A stretch of 64,000 nt of DNA from Bacteriovorax stolpii (lineage in GTDB: Bacteria; Bdellovibrionota; Bacteriovoracia; Bacteriovoracales; Bacteriovoracaceae): assembly GCA_945883845.1 (NCBI GenBank), contig CAMCYI010000012.1, positions 57,921 to 121,920 on the forward strand, given 5' to 3'. Of this stretch, positions 24,780-34,424 are shown one piece after another. The translations under genes and the position numbers were made by a program. The notes under the pieces are model-generated. The model saw only the letters and a list, made by a program, of their open reading frames with translations, was not told the origin of the DNA and made no database searches. Within the stretch, counting starts at the first letter, position 1. Every line of letters starts with the position of its first letter.

Positions 24780-25121
24780 TTAGATTCCGTCTGTGCCTGT
24801 AGCACCATACAAAGGCGCGTGAGCAGGAGCTACGACTTCTTTTTCTTTCTTCGTCGTTTTGAGGTTGTAGAGGTAGTTATTAAGAGTTTCTTCCTGATCT
24901 CTCAGGATAGAAGCTTTAAGCTCTTCAGATGGAATGTCGAGAACCTCAGACACTTTACGGAGCATTTTTAAAGGGATGTTACAAAGAGCGCGTTCAACGT
25001 TAGAAATGAACTGACCATTTTTATAACCAAGAAGATGCGAAAGCTCAGACTGAGAATAACCTTTAGGGTGGTTCATTCTTCTTGTGCGAATTAATTGAGC
25101 AATGTTTTTAAAGCAACGCAT
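24780..25121 (-). CDS. XRE-family helix-turn-helix regulator
   Basis: A 113-residue protein whose N-terminal 60 residues form an XRE/Cro-type DNA-binding domain: NIAQLIRTRRMNHPKGYSQ, SELSHLLGYKNGQFISNVER (turn and recognition helix) and LKMLRKVSEVLDIPSEEL. A helical linker (RDQEETLNNYLYNLKTTKKEK) leads to a short Ala/Pro/Gly tail ending ATGTDGI. It has no sensor domain. It lies between the Arg/Gly-rich gene and exonuclease III, divergent from the latter with 133 nt between starts, so it may act on its own and the xth promoter; this is inference. Confidence 0.85.
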   Translation of the reverse strand: MRCFKNIAQLIRTRRMNHPKGYSQSELSHLLGYKNGQFISNVERALCNIPLKMLRKVSEVLDIPSEELKASILRDQEETLNNYLYNLKTTKKEKEVVAPAHAPLYGATGTDGI

Positions 25122-25148
25122 GTGTTCTCCGTCAGGGTTGGGGCGAGA

Positions 25149-25177
25149 TTGAAAATAATAGTCATTTTTTCTAGAAT
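25149..25177 (+). promoter_or_regulatory. Sigma-70-type promoter of xth
   Basis: TTGAAA (25149-25154) and TAGAAT (25172-25177) are 17 bp apart; the predicted leader to the ATG at 25255 is about 70 nt and AT-rich. Confidence 0.6.
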
Positions 25178-25254
25178 GTCATTCACCATTCATAAAAAAA
25201 TTATTATTCATCTTATCGGCATTTTTAATTTTAAAACATCCGGGAAAAAAATTT

Positions 25255-26016
25255 ATGAAGCTCATTTCGTGGAACGTTAACGGTATACGCTCCGTGTATA
25301 ACAAGGGATTTCTAGAATGGTTCACTCGGGAATCACCAGATATCCTATGCCTACAAGAAACCAAAGCTGATATCATCCAGTTTCCGGAAGAGCTTAAGAA
25401 ATTGGCCGAACACGGAGTTCTCCATAGTTCCGCAAAGAAGAAAGGTTACTCAGGAGTTGCTACTTTTTCCCGAGAGATAATCCTTGACACAAAAAAAGTG
25501 GAGAAAGATCTTTACGATGACGAAGGAAGAGTTCTCATTCATGAGTTTGAGAAATTTTATTTGCTGAATTGTTATTTTCCCAACGGCCAGAGAGACCACG
25601 CCCGTGTTCCATTTAAAATGGAGTTTTGTGATTATATTCTGGATAAAATAAATCTCCTCAAGTTGAAGAAGCCAGTCATAATTACCGGCGACTTTAATAT
25701 TGCTCACACAGAAATAGACCTCGCCAATCCCAAGACGAATAAAAAGACGACTGGGTTTCTTCCGTTAGAGCGCGCATGGATGGACAAGTTCATTAGTCAG
25801 GGCTGGGTTGATATTTTCAGACAGCTTCATCCTGTTGAAACAGGACGATATTCATGGTGGAGTAATTTCGCTGGGGCAAGAGACAGAAACATTGGATGGC
25901 GTATCGATTATTTTTTTGTCAGTGCCGATATTGCATCCAAAGTGACACGAGCGGATATTTTACCGGATGTGCGAGGCTCAGATCATTGCCCGGTATTGAT
26001 TGAAATCGACTTATGA
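25255..26016 (+). CDS. xth: Exodeoxyribonuclease III (AP endonuclease)
   Basis: Mg2+-dependent 3'-5' exonuclease and abasic-site endonuclease of base-excision repair. The 253-residue sequence has all Exo III signatures: MKLISWNVNGIRS, CLQETKA (metal Glu), GDFNIAHTEIDL (catalytic Asp and Asn), ARDRNIGWRIDYFFVS and the final GSDHCPVLIEI with the catalytic Asp-His pair. The ATG at 25255 is preceded only by a weak GGGA. The 3' end overlaps the convergent response-regulator gene by 6 nt. Confidence 0.95.
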   Translation: MKLISWNVNGIRSVYNKGFLEWFTRESPDILCLQETKADIIQFPEELKKLAEHGVLHSSAKKKGYSGVATFSREIILDTKKVEKDLYDDEGRVLIHEFEKFYLLNCYFPNGQRDHARVPFKMEFCDYILDKINLLKLKKPVIITGDFNIAHTEIDLANPKTNKKTTGFLPLERAWMDKFISQGWVDIFRQLHPVETGRYSWWSNFAGARDRNIGWRIDYFFVSADIASKVTRADILPDVRGSDHCPVLIEIDL

Positions 26017-26376
26017 ATCAAGAAGAGCTTTCACCTTATCAATCAATTCCTGGAATCTGATCGGTTTAAAAAGAACAAGATCACATTTCTTTTTATCATT
26101 CTCTTCAATCGTATCTACGTTACCGGTTACCAGTATAACTTTACCTTTGTAATGACCTTCGTTACGAATCTTATTCAATAATTCAAACCCTGTCCCCCGT
26201 GGCATACGTACATCTGTAATAATTAAGTCGTACTCGTGGGCCTTCATCATTTCCAAAGCTTTTTGGATGTTCGTACTTGTGTGGATGGGAAGGTTTTCTT
26301 CCTCGAAGAATGAAACTGCGAGATCCAGCAAATCTGCTTCGTCATCGATGTAAAGGATTCTGGGTTTAATCTTCAT
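26011..26376 (-). CDS. Single-domain response regulator (CheY-like receiver)
   Basis: A stand-alone receiver domain of 121 residues. The acidic pocket is Asp11-Asp12, the phosphoacceptor Asp55 (LIITDVRMPRGTG), the conserved Thr84 (ILVTGN) and Lys104 (LFKP). It has no output domain, so it works by protein contact. The ATG at 26376 has GGAG upstream and is better than the earlier start at 26439, which adds a non-conserved leader. No histidine kinase gene is adjacent. Confidence 0.92.
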   Translation of the reverse strand: MKIKPRILYIDDEADLLDLAVSFFEEENLPIHTSTNIQKALEMMKAHEYDLIITDVRMPRGTGFELLNKIRNEGHYKGKVILVTGNVDTIEENDKKKCDLVLFKPIRFQELIDKVKALLDS

Positions 26377-26541
26377 TCTCTGGTCTCCATGTTGGCCGAA
26401 AACCATTATCCTCTGTTGAATAAGGAAGACGGGGAACAATGCGAAGGATTTCCTGAGCTTATGTAAAAGAAAACGAAAATGAAAAAAACCTACTGTTGAT
26501 TGAATTGACAGTGGTTGGCAGAAATAAATGCCTAATAGAAA

Positions 26542-27846
26542 TTAAGAGATTTTAGTCCCCTGATAATACACGTTCTTAACGAGCTTATCATAGGCTTCCC
26601 GCTCTTGAGAGTGGGCAGAAATCAGGGTTTCAAGAAGGGTTTCTGTGTTAGCTTCAAGACCATTATTTGAGATCACAATGAAGTTAGGTTCTTTTCCTTT
26701 ATTGAGATTTCCACGCAGTTTTTCATGGCCCATGATTTCAGCTCCGGCAAGTGTCGCGCGATAGAGAGCTTTTGTGTAAGTTGCACCTGAAACATTCACA
26801 CGCTTGTTCTGATCAACAAAACTTCTCATGACATCAAACATAGAAAGAAATGGTCCTCCCCCGATGTCAGAGCCCAGGGCCCATCGCACTTTGGCCTTCT
26901 CAACTTTATGAAAATCGAAAAGACCCGAACCCAGACCTTTCTCTTCAATCGGAGCATTGGAAGTCGGACAGTGGATCACAGATGTTTTTGTCTTGCTGAG
27001 AACTTTGAGTTCCTTGTCTGCGAGATGAATCCCATGGCCCATCAGAGATCTAGGCCCGAGCATCCCTGTCTTCTGATAAATCTCGGTATAGGAACTGACA
27101 TTCTTAAATCCGGGAATGTTTCTATATAGCGAAAGAACGAACTCGATTTCCTGTGGAGTCTCTGAAAGATGAGTCTGTTTGAAGCAGCCTGCTTTGTCGG
27201 CCATTTTACTTCCCTCAGTCATCACATTTGGAGTGGTTGTGATGGCGAAGCGTGGAGTGAAGGCATGGCGCTTTTTAAATTTGCGGATAAGTTTTTGTGT
27301 GAGCTTGAGAGAATCATCTTCTGACTGAGTCAATTCTTCCGGCGAATTCATGTTCATGATGACATTACCGATGACAAAGTCACCAGTCACTTTCTCCATG
27401 GCAGCTTCAATGGCATGTTCATGAATCGAACTGTAGCAGGCACCGCCGAGGGTTCCGGACTTCTCAAGCTTTGTAAAAAACTCTTTCGCTTTTTTCTTAG
27501 CGTATGATTTCTGCGAAAATTTTCTTTCTGCAGGAAACGTATATTTGTTAAGCCATTCCAGAAGGGAGTCTTTGGGCATTTCCCGGACATCATCCTGAAC
27601 CCAATGGAAATGCATATCGTAAAAACCAGGCATGATGACCGAGTTCTTAAAATACGTAGTGTTCAACTTCGTCATTTTCGTAGAGTATTTCTTAAGACCA
27701 TCTTCAAGGTTAAGAACATCTACAATGCGCGCAGACTTCCCTTCTCCCTTAGTCACAAGTAGCCCATCACGAATGAAATCGCATTTTTTATCATTTTGCG
27801 GATTAAGGATTGAACCTTTATAGAAACGATACTTTTGCAACGCCAT
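26542..27846 (-). CDS. Guanine-deaminase-like amidohydrolase
   Basis: A 434-residue metal-dependent hydrolase. The first metal pair is HFH in PGFYDMHFHWVQ (His79, His81); KQTHLSE, MGHGIHL, HCPTSNAPI and LGSDIGGGPFLSM supply the other ligands and the catalytic Asp. The LLEWLNKYTFPAE block is characteristic of guanine deaminase (GuaD), which turns guanine into xanthine. N-terminal TKLNTTYFKNSVIMPG fits the composite beta-domain. Spacing of 54 nt separates it from the divergent nfeD gene. Substrate assignment rests on these motifs; a related aminohydrolase activity is possible. Confidence 0.82.
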   Translation of the reverse strand: MALQKYRFYKGSILNPQNDKKCDFIRDGLLVTKGEGKSARIVDVLNLEDGLKKYSTKMTKLNTTYFKNSVIMPGFYDMHFHWVQDDVREMPKDSLLEWLNKYTFPAERKFSQKSYAKKKAKEFFTKLEKSGTLGGACYSSIHEHAIEAAMEKVTGDFVIGNVIMNMNSPEELTQSEDDSLKLTQKLIRKFKKRHAFTPRFAITTTPNVMTEGSKMADKAGCFKQTHLSETPQEIEFVLSLYRNIPGFKNVSSYTEIYQKTGMLGPRSLMGHGIHLADKELKVLSKTKTSVIHCPTSNAPIEEKGLGSGLFDFHKVEKAKVRWALGSDIGGGPFLSMFDVMRSFVDQNKRVNVSGATYTKALYRATLAGAEIMGHEKLRGNLNKGKEPNFIVISNNGLEANTETLLETLISAHSQEREAYDKLVKNVYYQGTKIS

Positions 27847-27900
27847 ACAAAACCCTTTTTACTGGCCCCGGTGCTGATTAACTATTAATCTCAAAACTCT

Positions 27901-29196
27901 ATGACACTCAGAATTTTAGTTCAAATTCTCTTTCTTGTCTTGGCTCTTTTCCCACTCGCGGTTAGGTCAGATGATTTTGTGGTTGAGGAGTTAAGTTTTT
28001 TTCAAATCACCTCCGCCATTACTCCTGCCACTTATGATTATCTCGAACGTGGTTTTAAAAGCGTCCGTCCCCAGTCGATCATTATTATCAAGCTCAATAC
28101 TCCTGGTGGCCTGGTTACCACTACCAAAGACATCATCACTCTTATCGGGAGCCAGAAAAAACCCGTCATCATCTGGATCACTCCCGAAGGAGCAACCGCT
28201 GCAAGTGCAGGTGCTATTGTCTCTTCTTCGGCACATGCTATCTTCATGAGTCCCGGGACAAGGATGGGTGCTGCTACTCCTGTGGGACTGGGCGGGGACT
28301 TAAAGGAAAGTGACGGAAAAAACAAAGCGATGAATGACCTGAAGTCACTTGTGCGTGCCTTGTCTTTTGAAAGAAGCAGACCGGCGGCGCCTTTCGAGGA
28401 GATGATCGAAAAAGCTTCTTCGTTTACTGATCGTGAGGCGCAGGATTTGCAGATCTCTGAAACCGTTTCCGAATCCAACCTGATCCCAATGCTGGATAAC
28501 CGGGTGATGAGAATTCAGGGGAGAAACATTACCCTTCGTATTTCACCGGAGGTCATCCAGAAAGATTATGAAGCAACTCCTGCACAAAAAATTCTGAATA
28601 TTTTCGCTGATCCAACGATGGCGTATTTTATTTTTCTTTTGGGAATTGCGCTTCTCTATTTCGAATTTCAGGCGCCAGGCGGATATGTGGCAGGATCAGT
28701 AGGGACTTGTCTTCTTGTCATCGCAGCGATGTCATTCCAGGTTCTTCCTTTTGACTGGGGAGCGCTCGGACTTCTGGCGATCGGGTTTACATTACTCGTG
28801 ATTGAAATTTATGTCACAAGTTATGGTCTCCTCTTCCTCACCGGAATGATCTTCTTTATCCTCGGCTCGCTTTTTCTATTTCAGGACAATTCCGGCTTCA
28901 TTAGTATCCATTATTCCGCTATATACTCTTCCCTTGGTGGAGTCGTTCTCGCGATGGCATTTATTGTCTGGTACCTTTGGCGCGAGAAAAAAAGACAATC
29001 CATTAAACCAGATTTTTTTCTGCCTCTAAATTCACCGGGAATTGTGCTCGCCAGAAAAAAAGATTTCTACCAGGTAAGAGTTCAAGGAGAAATCTGGAAT
29101 GCATTTTCTGAGGAAACTTTCCAGATACATGATTCGGTGATCGTAACCTCAGTTGATAAAGACAAGCTACTTATACAAATTAAAAAGTCCACTTAA
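27901..29196 (+). CDS. NfeD family membrane serine protease (ClpP class)
   Basis: A 431-residue full-length NfeD (1510-N type): signal peptide, ClpP-like protease domain, several membrane helices and a C-terminal OB-fold. The protease part has LNTPGGLV (65-72) and the nucleophile in TAASAGAIV (Ser102), then [14 protein letters not shown]. Helices lie roughly at 240-260, 265-285 and 285-340. The C-terminal [20 protein letters not shown] is the OB domain. It is followed directly by the slipin gene, the conserved partner, whose product this protease cleaves in archaeal homologues. Likely in membrane quality control. Confidence 0.93.
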   Translation: MTLRILVQILFLVLALFPLAVRSDDFVVEELSFFQITSAITPATYDYLERGFKSVRPQSIIIIKLNTPGGLVTTTKDIITLIGSQKKPVIIWITPEGATAASAGAIVSSSAHAIFMSPGTRMGAATPVGLGGDLKESDGKNKAMNDLKSLVRALSFERSRPAAPFEEMIEKASSFTDREAQDLQISETVSESNLIPMLDNRVMRIQGRNITLRISPEVIQKDYEATPAQKILNIFADPTMAYFIFLLGIALLYFEFQAPGGYVAGSVGTCLLVIAAMSFQVLPFDWGALGLLAIGFTLLVIEIYVTSYGLLFLTGMIFFILGSLFLFQDNSGFISIHYSAIYSSLGGVVLAMAFIVWYLWREKKRQSIKPDFFLPLNSPGIVLARKKDFYQVRVQGEIWNAFSEETFQIHDSVIVTSVDKDKLLIQIKKST

Positions 29197-29207
29197 GGAG
29201 TGTGCCT

Positions 29208-29942
29208 ATGATGTTCTTACCTTTTATAATTTTTGCTGCGATTATTCTGTTCAGCACGTTTAAAATCCTAAATGAATATGAGCGTGGAGTGATCTTCAGA
29301 CTTGGTAAATTCTCAGCCGTGAGAGGTCCGGGACTTATCGTTCTTGTACCCGGTATCGAAAAAATGGTGAAGGTTGATCTTCGTCTGGTGACGATGGATG
29401 TTCCCTCTCAGGACATCATCTCAAAGGATAACGTCACATTGAAAGTAAATGGCGTAGTTTACTTCAAGGTCAGCAATCCGGAGCATGCGATTATCACTGT
29501 GGAAAACTACTATCATGCTACAGCTCAAATTGCGCAAACGACGCTCCGATCAGTTATCGGTCAGTACGAACTCGACGATATCATTGCACACAGAGATAAA
29601 ATTAACGTTCGTCTCCAGGAAATTCTTGATGAGTTAACTGGCCCATGGGGAATCAAGGTAACAAACGTTGAGGTCAAGGCCATTGATTTGCCTGTTGAAA
29701 TGCAGCGAGCGATGGCGAAACAAGCCGAAGCTGAGCGTGAAAAACGTGCAAAAATCATTTCTGCTCAGGGCGAGTTTGAAGCTTCCAAGAAACTTGCTGA
29801 AGCCGCTCAGGTTCTGGGAGAACAAAAGGATGCAATTACCTTACGCTTTCTTGAAACGATGAGAGAAATTGCCGGATCAAATAATTCATCGACGACGTTC
29901 TTCCCGATACCGGTAGATTTTCTGAATAAACTTTTGAAATAA
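29208..29942 (+). CDS. Slipin (stomatin/SPFH-family membrane protein)
   Basis: A 244-residue SPFH protein with an N-terminal hydrophobic hairpin ([16 protein letters not shown]), the stomatin signature [28 protein letters not shown], and a C-terminal coiled coil ([19 protein letters not shown]). The ATG at 29208 lies 7 nt after AAGGAG; a GTG at 29202 is only 1-2 nt from it and is rejected. The nfeD stop is 11 nt upstream. Slipins oligomerise at the inner membrane and are partners of NfeD. Confidence 0.94.
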   Translation: MMFLPFIIFAAIILFSTFKILNEYERGVIFRLGKFSAVRGPGLIVLVPGIEKMVKVDLRLVTMDVPSQDIISKDNVTLKVNGVVYFKVSNPEHAIITVENYYHATAQIAQTTLRSVIGQYELDDIIAHRDKINVRLQEILDELTGPWGIKVTNVEVKAIDLPVEMQRAMAKQAEAEREKRAKIISAQGEFEASKKLAEAAQVLGEQKDAITLRFLETMREIAGSNNSSTTFFPIPVDFLNKLLK

Positions 29943-29971
29943 TTTTTTTTAGATGGTGGGAGTAGATCCTC

Positions 29972-30223
29972 TCACCATTTTTGTCCGCCCAGCTGCTGAA
30001 CGTTCTTATCAATCTTCTTTTCTTGCTGAATGAACTTACCTTCGGGCTCGCTTTCAACTGAGGCCGGACCACGACTCACTTGTTTCGTTCTCAAGTTATC
30101 GTTGTTCTCGTCTTTGATATCATTTTGAACACCTTCCATCAGGACCGTATTGAAATTTTTAACGGCGGTCTTAGACCAGGCCGTGATTGAAGAAAGAATT
30201 AGAACAATCGTAAGTAGTTTCAT
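29972..30223 (-). CDS. Small exported protein
   Basis: An 83-residue protein with a Sec signal peptide (LLTIVLILSSITAWS) and a charged, probably unstructured mature part (NDIKDENNDNLRTKQ, EPEGKFIQQEKKIDKN). GGAGG five bases upstream of the ATG is near-ideal. It is the last of three small leftward genes (33, 126 and 83 residues). No homologue recognised. Confidence 0.65.
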   Translation of the reverse strand: MKLLTIVLILSSITAWSKTAVKNFNTVLMEGVQNDIKDENNDNLRTKQVSRGPASVESEPEGKFIQQEKKIDKNVQQLGGQKW

Positions 30224-30271
30224 GAGATCCTCCGTCAGTCTTATCGACTTCGGAGGACCAAAACTTAAACC

Positions 30272-30652
30272 TTAGTACTTGCGCTTGGATTTTGGTTTTG
30301 AATTAGTTGGACGCTCTTCTTCTGCCTGAATATTGGCTTCGTTGAGTCTTTTAGTCTGGATCACTGCTTCTCCGTAACTCGAGTTATCGATAGATTTAGT
30401 AGGTGCAGGATTTGGTGACGTATTCATCACCTCAGGAGCAACATTCATATCAGGAACTGCCGACGGTTCTGAATAATCGGGACTAATAATTCCTGCGGAT
30501 TTATCAGGGGTATCCTTCATTGCTTCAGTGGACTTACTACTGAATGTACTGGGCGAATGATGGCCGTCATTGGTTGTATATTTCTTTACTCCACCCGTGG
30601 CATTCATGGCGACAAATCCCAGAAAAGCTGCCGACATAATGAAAACTTTCAT
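30272..30652 (-). CDS. Small exported low-complexity protein
   Basis: A 126-residue product with signal peptide MKVFIMSAAFLGFVAMNATG and a Pro/Ser/Asn/Lys-rich mature part (HHSPSTFSSKSTEAMKD, EVMNTSPNPAPTKSID) ending in a basic SKPKSKRKY. Likely disordered and periplasmic or secreted. AAAGAGG precedes the ATG. It lies 10 nt downstream of the 33-residue gene. Confidence 0.65.
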   Translation of the reverse strand: MKVFIMSAAFLGFVAMNATGGVKKYTTNDGHHSPSTFSSKSTEAMKDTPDKSAGIISPDYSEPSAVPDMNVAPEVMNTSPNPAPTKSIDNSSYGEAVIQTKRLNEANIQAEEERPTNSKPKSKRKY

Positions 30653-30662
30653 AAAGACCTCT

Positions 30663-30764
30663 TTATTCGACCGAATTATTTTGAGTAATAGAAGATGGGC
30701 CCTTACGTTTCAAGCCGTAATAAAGTCCGACCCCGAGACCCGCAATGATAAGAAAGGTAAACAT
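30663..30764 (-). CDS. 33-residue membrane microprotein
   Basis: A very short gene with AAGGAGG five bases before the ATG at 30764, one of the best ribosome binding sites in the window. The peptide begins with a hydrophobic helix (FTFLIIAGLGVGLYYGL), continues with KRK and ends in a polar tail. The positive residues after the helix predict an N-out, C-in single-pass inner membrane protein. It is the first of three small leftward genes. Confidence 0.7.
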   Translation of the reverse strand: MFTFLIIAGLGVGLYYGLKRKGPSSITQNNSVE

Positions 30765-30851
30765 AGTGACCTCCTTGTCCTGAGAAAATTGTAGCAAAGA
30801 GTGAAGGAAGGAATATTAAAGCCTCTCTGAAGATATCTGAGAGATTAAGGT

Positions 30852-30878
30852 AAAAAAAAGGGAGGTCTTAGACCTCCC
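30852..30878 (-). terminator. Rho-independent terminator of typA
   Basis: Stem GGGAGGTC (30860-30867) / GACCTCCC (30871-30878) with a 3-nt loop, followed on the minus strand by eight U's, 8 nt after the typA stop. Confidence 0.88.
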
Positions 30879-30885
30879 TGATTTT

Positions 30886-32694
30886 CTATCGGATAACCGA
30901 TCGACCTTGCTGATTTAAACTCTTTTTACGAATGCGGATACTTTTTGGCGTTACTTCTACCCATTCATCTTCTTCAATCCAGTCCAGTGCCCAATCAAGA
31001 GTACGGTTAGGAATTGGTGGGAGAATGATGTTCTCATCTTTACCTGCAGTACGAACTGAAGTCAGATGTTTTTCACGACAGACGTTGATGTTCAGATCGT
31101 TTGGACGAGTATGTTCACCAACAACCTGACCTTCATAAGACTGCTCGCCTGGAAGAACAAACTGTTTCCCTGAAGCAAGAAGATTGAAGAGTGCATAAGG
31201 AGTGATTTTGCCTGCACGGTCAGAGATCAGAGCACCGTTCTGACGTGAGAGCATTTTACCAACAAACGGCTCATATCCTACGAAGTAAGAAGAAATGAGG
31301 CCCTGGCCTTTAGTATCTGTGAGGAATGTTGAACGGTAACCAATGAGACCACGTGAAGGAACATGGAATTCCATACGCGTGCGACCTTCACCAAACGGTT
31401 GCATCGCTTCGAGACGGCCTTTACGGATCGCCAATTTCTCCGTAATGACACCTGTTGATTCATTTGGAACGTCGAGGATCAGGCGCTCAAAAGGCTCCAT
31501 AACCTGCTCGCCTTCCATCTTCGTAATAACCTGAGGGCGGGCAATCATGAGCTCGAATCCTGCTCGACGAATTTCTTCGAACACAACGGCAACCTGGAGT
31601 TCTCCACGTGCTTTAAGGATGAAAACTTTTGGGTCTTCAGTTGGTTCGTATTTAAGGGAAACGTTCTTCCTGATGGCGTCGATCAAAAACTCTTCAAGTT
31701 TTCTTGAAGTGAGGTATTCACCTTCGCGACCTGACATTGGAGACGTTGAAACAGATACCTGAACCGACACTGTCGGTGGTTCAACTTCAATACGCTCGAG
31801 AGCTTCTGGTCTGTCAGGTGCAGCAAGCGTGTCGCCAATGTCACCATTCTCAAAACCAGAAACAATCACGATCTCACCAGCTTCAGCTGAATCAACTGTC
31901 GCCATTCCGAGACCATCAAAAATCTGAAGTGATGTAACTTTAAACGTTTTTACTTTTCCATCTCTGCCAATGTGAGCGATTTGTTTCGAGTTATAGATTT
32001 TCCCGCGCTGAATACGACCCACCATTAAAGAACCGAGGTAGTTCGAGTAAGAAAGGTTTGTGACGAGGAGCTGGGCTGGGCCATTTTTATCAAATGCTGG
32101 TGAAGGATAATAATCACTCACTAAGAAATCGAGCAGAGGATCTACGGAACCTTCACGGCGATTCTTGTCTCTGGAAACATAAGCGTTTCTTCCAGAACCA
32201 TAATAGAAAGGAATATCAAGATTGACGTCCATACCTGAGTTCGAAGCGAGCTCAAGGAGAAGATCTTCAACTTCTGCCTGAACTTCATCAATACGCTCAT
32301 CCTGACGGTCAACTTTATTGATAAATACACCAACGCGAATCCCGCGTTCCATTGCTTTAGAAAGAACGAAACGAGTTTGTGGAAGTGGACCTTCTGAAGC
32401 ATCAACGAGAAGAAGAATACCATCAACCATCATCAACGAACGTTCAACTTCACCCCCGAAATCGGCGTGTCCTGGAGTATCAAGAAGGTTGATCTTTGTA
32501 CCTTTCCACATGATGGCGCAGTTCTTCGCTTTAATTGTAATTCCGCGTTCACGTTCAAGTTCGCCTGAGTCCATGACACGTTCCTGCACCTGTTCATGGG
32601 CAGAGAAAGTTCCGGAATTTTTGAGGAGCTGATCAACGAGTGTAGTTTTACCGTGATCGACGTGCGCCACAACGGCGATGTTTTTCAAATTCAT
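30886..32694 (-). CDS. typA: Ribosome-associated GTPase TypA/BipA
   Basis: A translation-factor GTPase that binds ribosomes, helps 50S assembly and supports growth in cold or stress. The 602 residues carry AHVDHGKTT (10-18), RGITIKAKN (switch I), DTPGHADFGGE (switch II) and NKVDRQDER, then the EF-G-like beta-barrel and the TypA-specific C-terminus (GLIGYRSTFLTDTKGQG, GEHTRPNDLNINVCR). The length is normal. AAGG precedes the ATG. Confidence 0.96.
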   Translation of the reverse strand: MNLKNIAVVAHVDHGKTTLVDQLLKNSGTFSAHEQVQERVMDSGELERERGITIKAKNCAIMWKGTKINLLDTPGHADFGGEVERSLMMVDGILLLVDASEGPLPQTRFVLSKAMERGIRVGVFINKVDRQDERIDEVQAEVEDLLLELASNSGMDVNLDIPFYYGSGRNAYVSRDKNRREGSVDPLLDFLVSDYYPSPAFDKNGPAQLLVTNLSYSNYLGSLMVGRIQRGKIYNSKQIAHIGRDGKVKTFKVTSLQIFDGLGMATVDSAEAGEIVIVSGFENGDIGDTLAAPDRPEALERIEVEPPTVSVQVSVSTSPMSGREGEYLTSRKLEEFLIDAIRKNVSLKYEPTEDPKVFILKARGELQVAVVFEEIRRAGFELMIARPQVITKMEGEQVMEPFERLILDVPNESTGVITEKLAIRKGRLEAMQPFGEGRTRMEFHVPSRGLIGYRSTFLTDTKGQGLISSYFVGYEPFVGKMLSRQNGALISDRAGKITPYALFNLLASGKQFVLPGEQSYEGQVVGEHTRPNDLNINVCREKHLTSVRTAGKDENIILPPIPNRTLDWALDWIEEDEWVEVTPKSIRIRKKSLNQQGRSVIR

Positions 32695-32755
32695 GCGAAG
32701 TACCTTTGGAGTTTAGAATGTGGAGAGATTAAATGAAACGGCGCTTTTTGACGAG

Positions 32756-34318
32756 TTAAACTTCAGGTAAAAGCCCTTCTCGTTGAAGAATACTGAGCGC
32801 GCATTTAACTCCATCAACTGCGGCCGAGGTGATACCTCCGGCATATCCAGCGCCTTCTCCACAGGGATAAAGACCATTATGGGACAGTGAAACGAGGGAC
32901 TTTTTGTCACGCAAGATGGTTAAGGGTGCGGAAGTTCGAGTTTCAGGGGCAATCAAGACGGCCTCATCACTCACAAACCCTGGAAGGTCGCGGTTAAATT
33001 CCAAGAGACCCTTTTTCAGATGTTCGACTACGAAATTCGGGAATATCTGGCGAATATCGGCCTTGAAAAGGCCGGATGGAGTAGAAGTTTTCGGCAGCGG
33101 TTTGTCCGAAAGTTTTCCTTCCATGAATTCTTTAACGGTCATAGCGGGTAATTCCCGGCCCGTGGCAAATTGCTTTGAAAGTGCGAATGCTTTCTTTTCT
33201 ATGTCATGCTGGAAGCGAAGTCCGGCCATCAGATCCTTGTCTTCGATATCTTTTTCGGCCTTCACTGAAACGACAATCGCCGAATTTGACCAGGGTGAAT
33301 TGCGTGCAAAATTGCTCATGCCATTAACGACGATTCCATTTTCTTCAGTTCCGGATGAAAGTACATATCCACCTGGGCACATGCAGAAACTATAAACACC
33401 ATGATCAGTCCATTTATCGTGCCAGCTCAGTCGATATCTGGCGGAACCCATTTCCGGAGCTTCACAAAAACCTCCGTGCTGAAGATTGTCGATCATACGG
33501 CGCGGATGTTCGATACGAACTCCAACTGCAAAATCCTTAGGCTTCATGGCCACTTTAATATCTTCGAGATGGTGATAAAGATCCTGTGCTGAGTGTCCTG
33601 CAGCGAGAACGACATGATCAGAAGTAAATACTCTTCCATCAGATAATTTCACCCCGGTTGCTTTATTTCCGTCTGTGAGAATTTCGGTGATTTTTGCATT
33701 ATAATGAATCTCACAACCTTTCGTTCTCAACCAGTCAGAGATATGCGAAATGATCACGCGAATTTTATTAGATCCAAGATGGGGATTTGATTCGTAAGCT
33801 GTTTCAGGAGGAGCACCGAAGCTTACAAATTTCTCCATCACGTATTGAACGAGATCGGACTTGATTCTGGTGATCAGTTTTCCATCTGAGAATAGTCCAG
33901 CTCCACCTTCACCGTAGCACACGTTTGTTTCCGCATCGAACTCACCATAGCGCCAGAACTTAGCGATTTTCAACATGCGATTCGAAGCTTTATCCCCTCT
34001 CTCAAAAATCACACTCGGGACACCATATTCTGCGAGACGAACTGCACAGAAAAGACCGCCGGGACCTGCACCAATGATTATCGGTTTTGATTTGAGCGCG
34101 CCTAATTGAGGAAAGGTTTCTGCCGAAGTGTAATTATCTTCTTTGCCGACGAGCGCATCGAGAATGTAATGATAAACAGGTCGTTTCCCCCGCGGAGCAC
34201 CTCGGGCGTCGAGACTTTTGGAAACAGTCCGGTATTCCCGGATTTCTGGGTAAGTCTTTTTGATAAATTTTCCGAGATCCTGATCAAACGGGAGCTCGAA
34301 TTGATACTTCTTAGGCAT
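32756..34318 (-). CDS. FAD-dependent dehydrogenase, COG2509 family
   Basis: A 520-residue flavoprotein of the uncharacterised COG2509 group. An N-terminal domain of about 80 residues (SLDARGAPRGKRPVYHYI) precedes the FAD-binding GAGPGGLFCAVRLAEYG. CYGEGGAGLFSDGKL and the C-terminal LYPCGEGAGYAGGITSAAVDG are the family's distinctive signatures. VRIEHPRRMID and MCPGGYVLSSG are also conserved. The ATG at 34318 is taken over the one three codons upstream. It lies 61 nt downstream of typA's start side on the same strand, so the two may share a transcript. Substrate unknown in the family. Confidence 0.9.
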   Translation of the reverse strand: MPKKYQFELPFDQDLGKFIKKTYPEIREYRTVSKSLDARGAPRGKRPVYHYILDALVGKEDNYTSAETFPQLGALKSKPIIIGAGPGGLFCAVRLAEYGVPSVIFERGDKASNRMLKIAKFWRYGEFDAETNVCYGEGGAGLFSDGKLITRIKSDLVQYVMEKFVSFGAPPETAYESNPHLGSNKIRVIISHISDWLRTKGCEIHYNAKITEILTDGNKATGVKLSDGRVFTSDHVVLAAGHSAQDLYHHLEDIKVAMKPKDFAVGVRIEHPRRMIDNLQHGGFCEAPEMGSARYRLSWHDKWTDHGVYSFCMCPGGYVLSSGTEENGIVVNGMSNFARNSPWSNSAIVVSVKAEKDIEDKDLMAGLRFQHDIEKKAFALSKQFATGRELPAMTVKEFMEGKLSDKPLPKTSTPSGLFKADIRQIFPNFVVEHLKKGLLEFNRDLPGFVSDEAVLIAPETRTSAPLTILRDKKSLVSLSHNGLYPCGEGAGYAGGITSAAVDGVKCALSILQREGLLPEV

Positions 34319-34364
34319 TATTCTCACTTCTTACATTATGCACCAAAGAAAATCAAACTATTCA

Positions 34365-34394
34365 TTGGAAAAGCCTCTGGTGCCTTTCTAGAAT
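34365..34394 (+). promoter_or_regulatory. Candidate promoter of cinA
   Basis: TTGGAA (34365-34370) and TAGAAT (34389-34394) separated by 18 bp, about 30 nt before the GTG start of cinA. Confidence 0.45.
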
Positions 34395-34424
34395 CTATAG
34401 CAGGCAAAGTTCCCCGGAGGAATT

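Noticed and set aside
32318..32632. Plus-strand 104-codon frame opposite typA
   Set aside because: Shadow of the conserved GTPase domain on the other strand.
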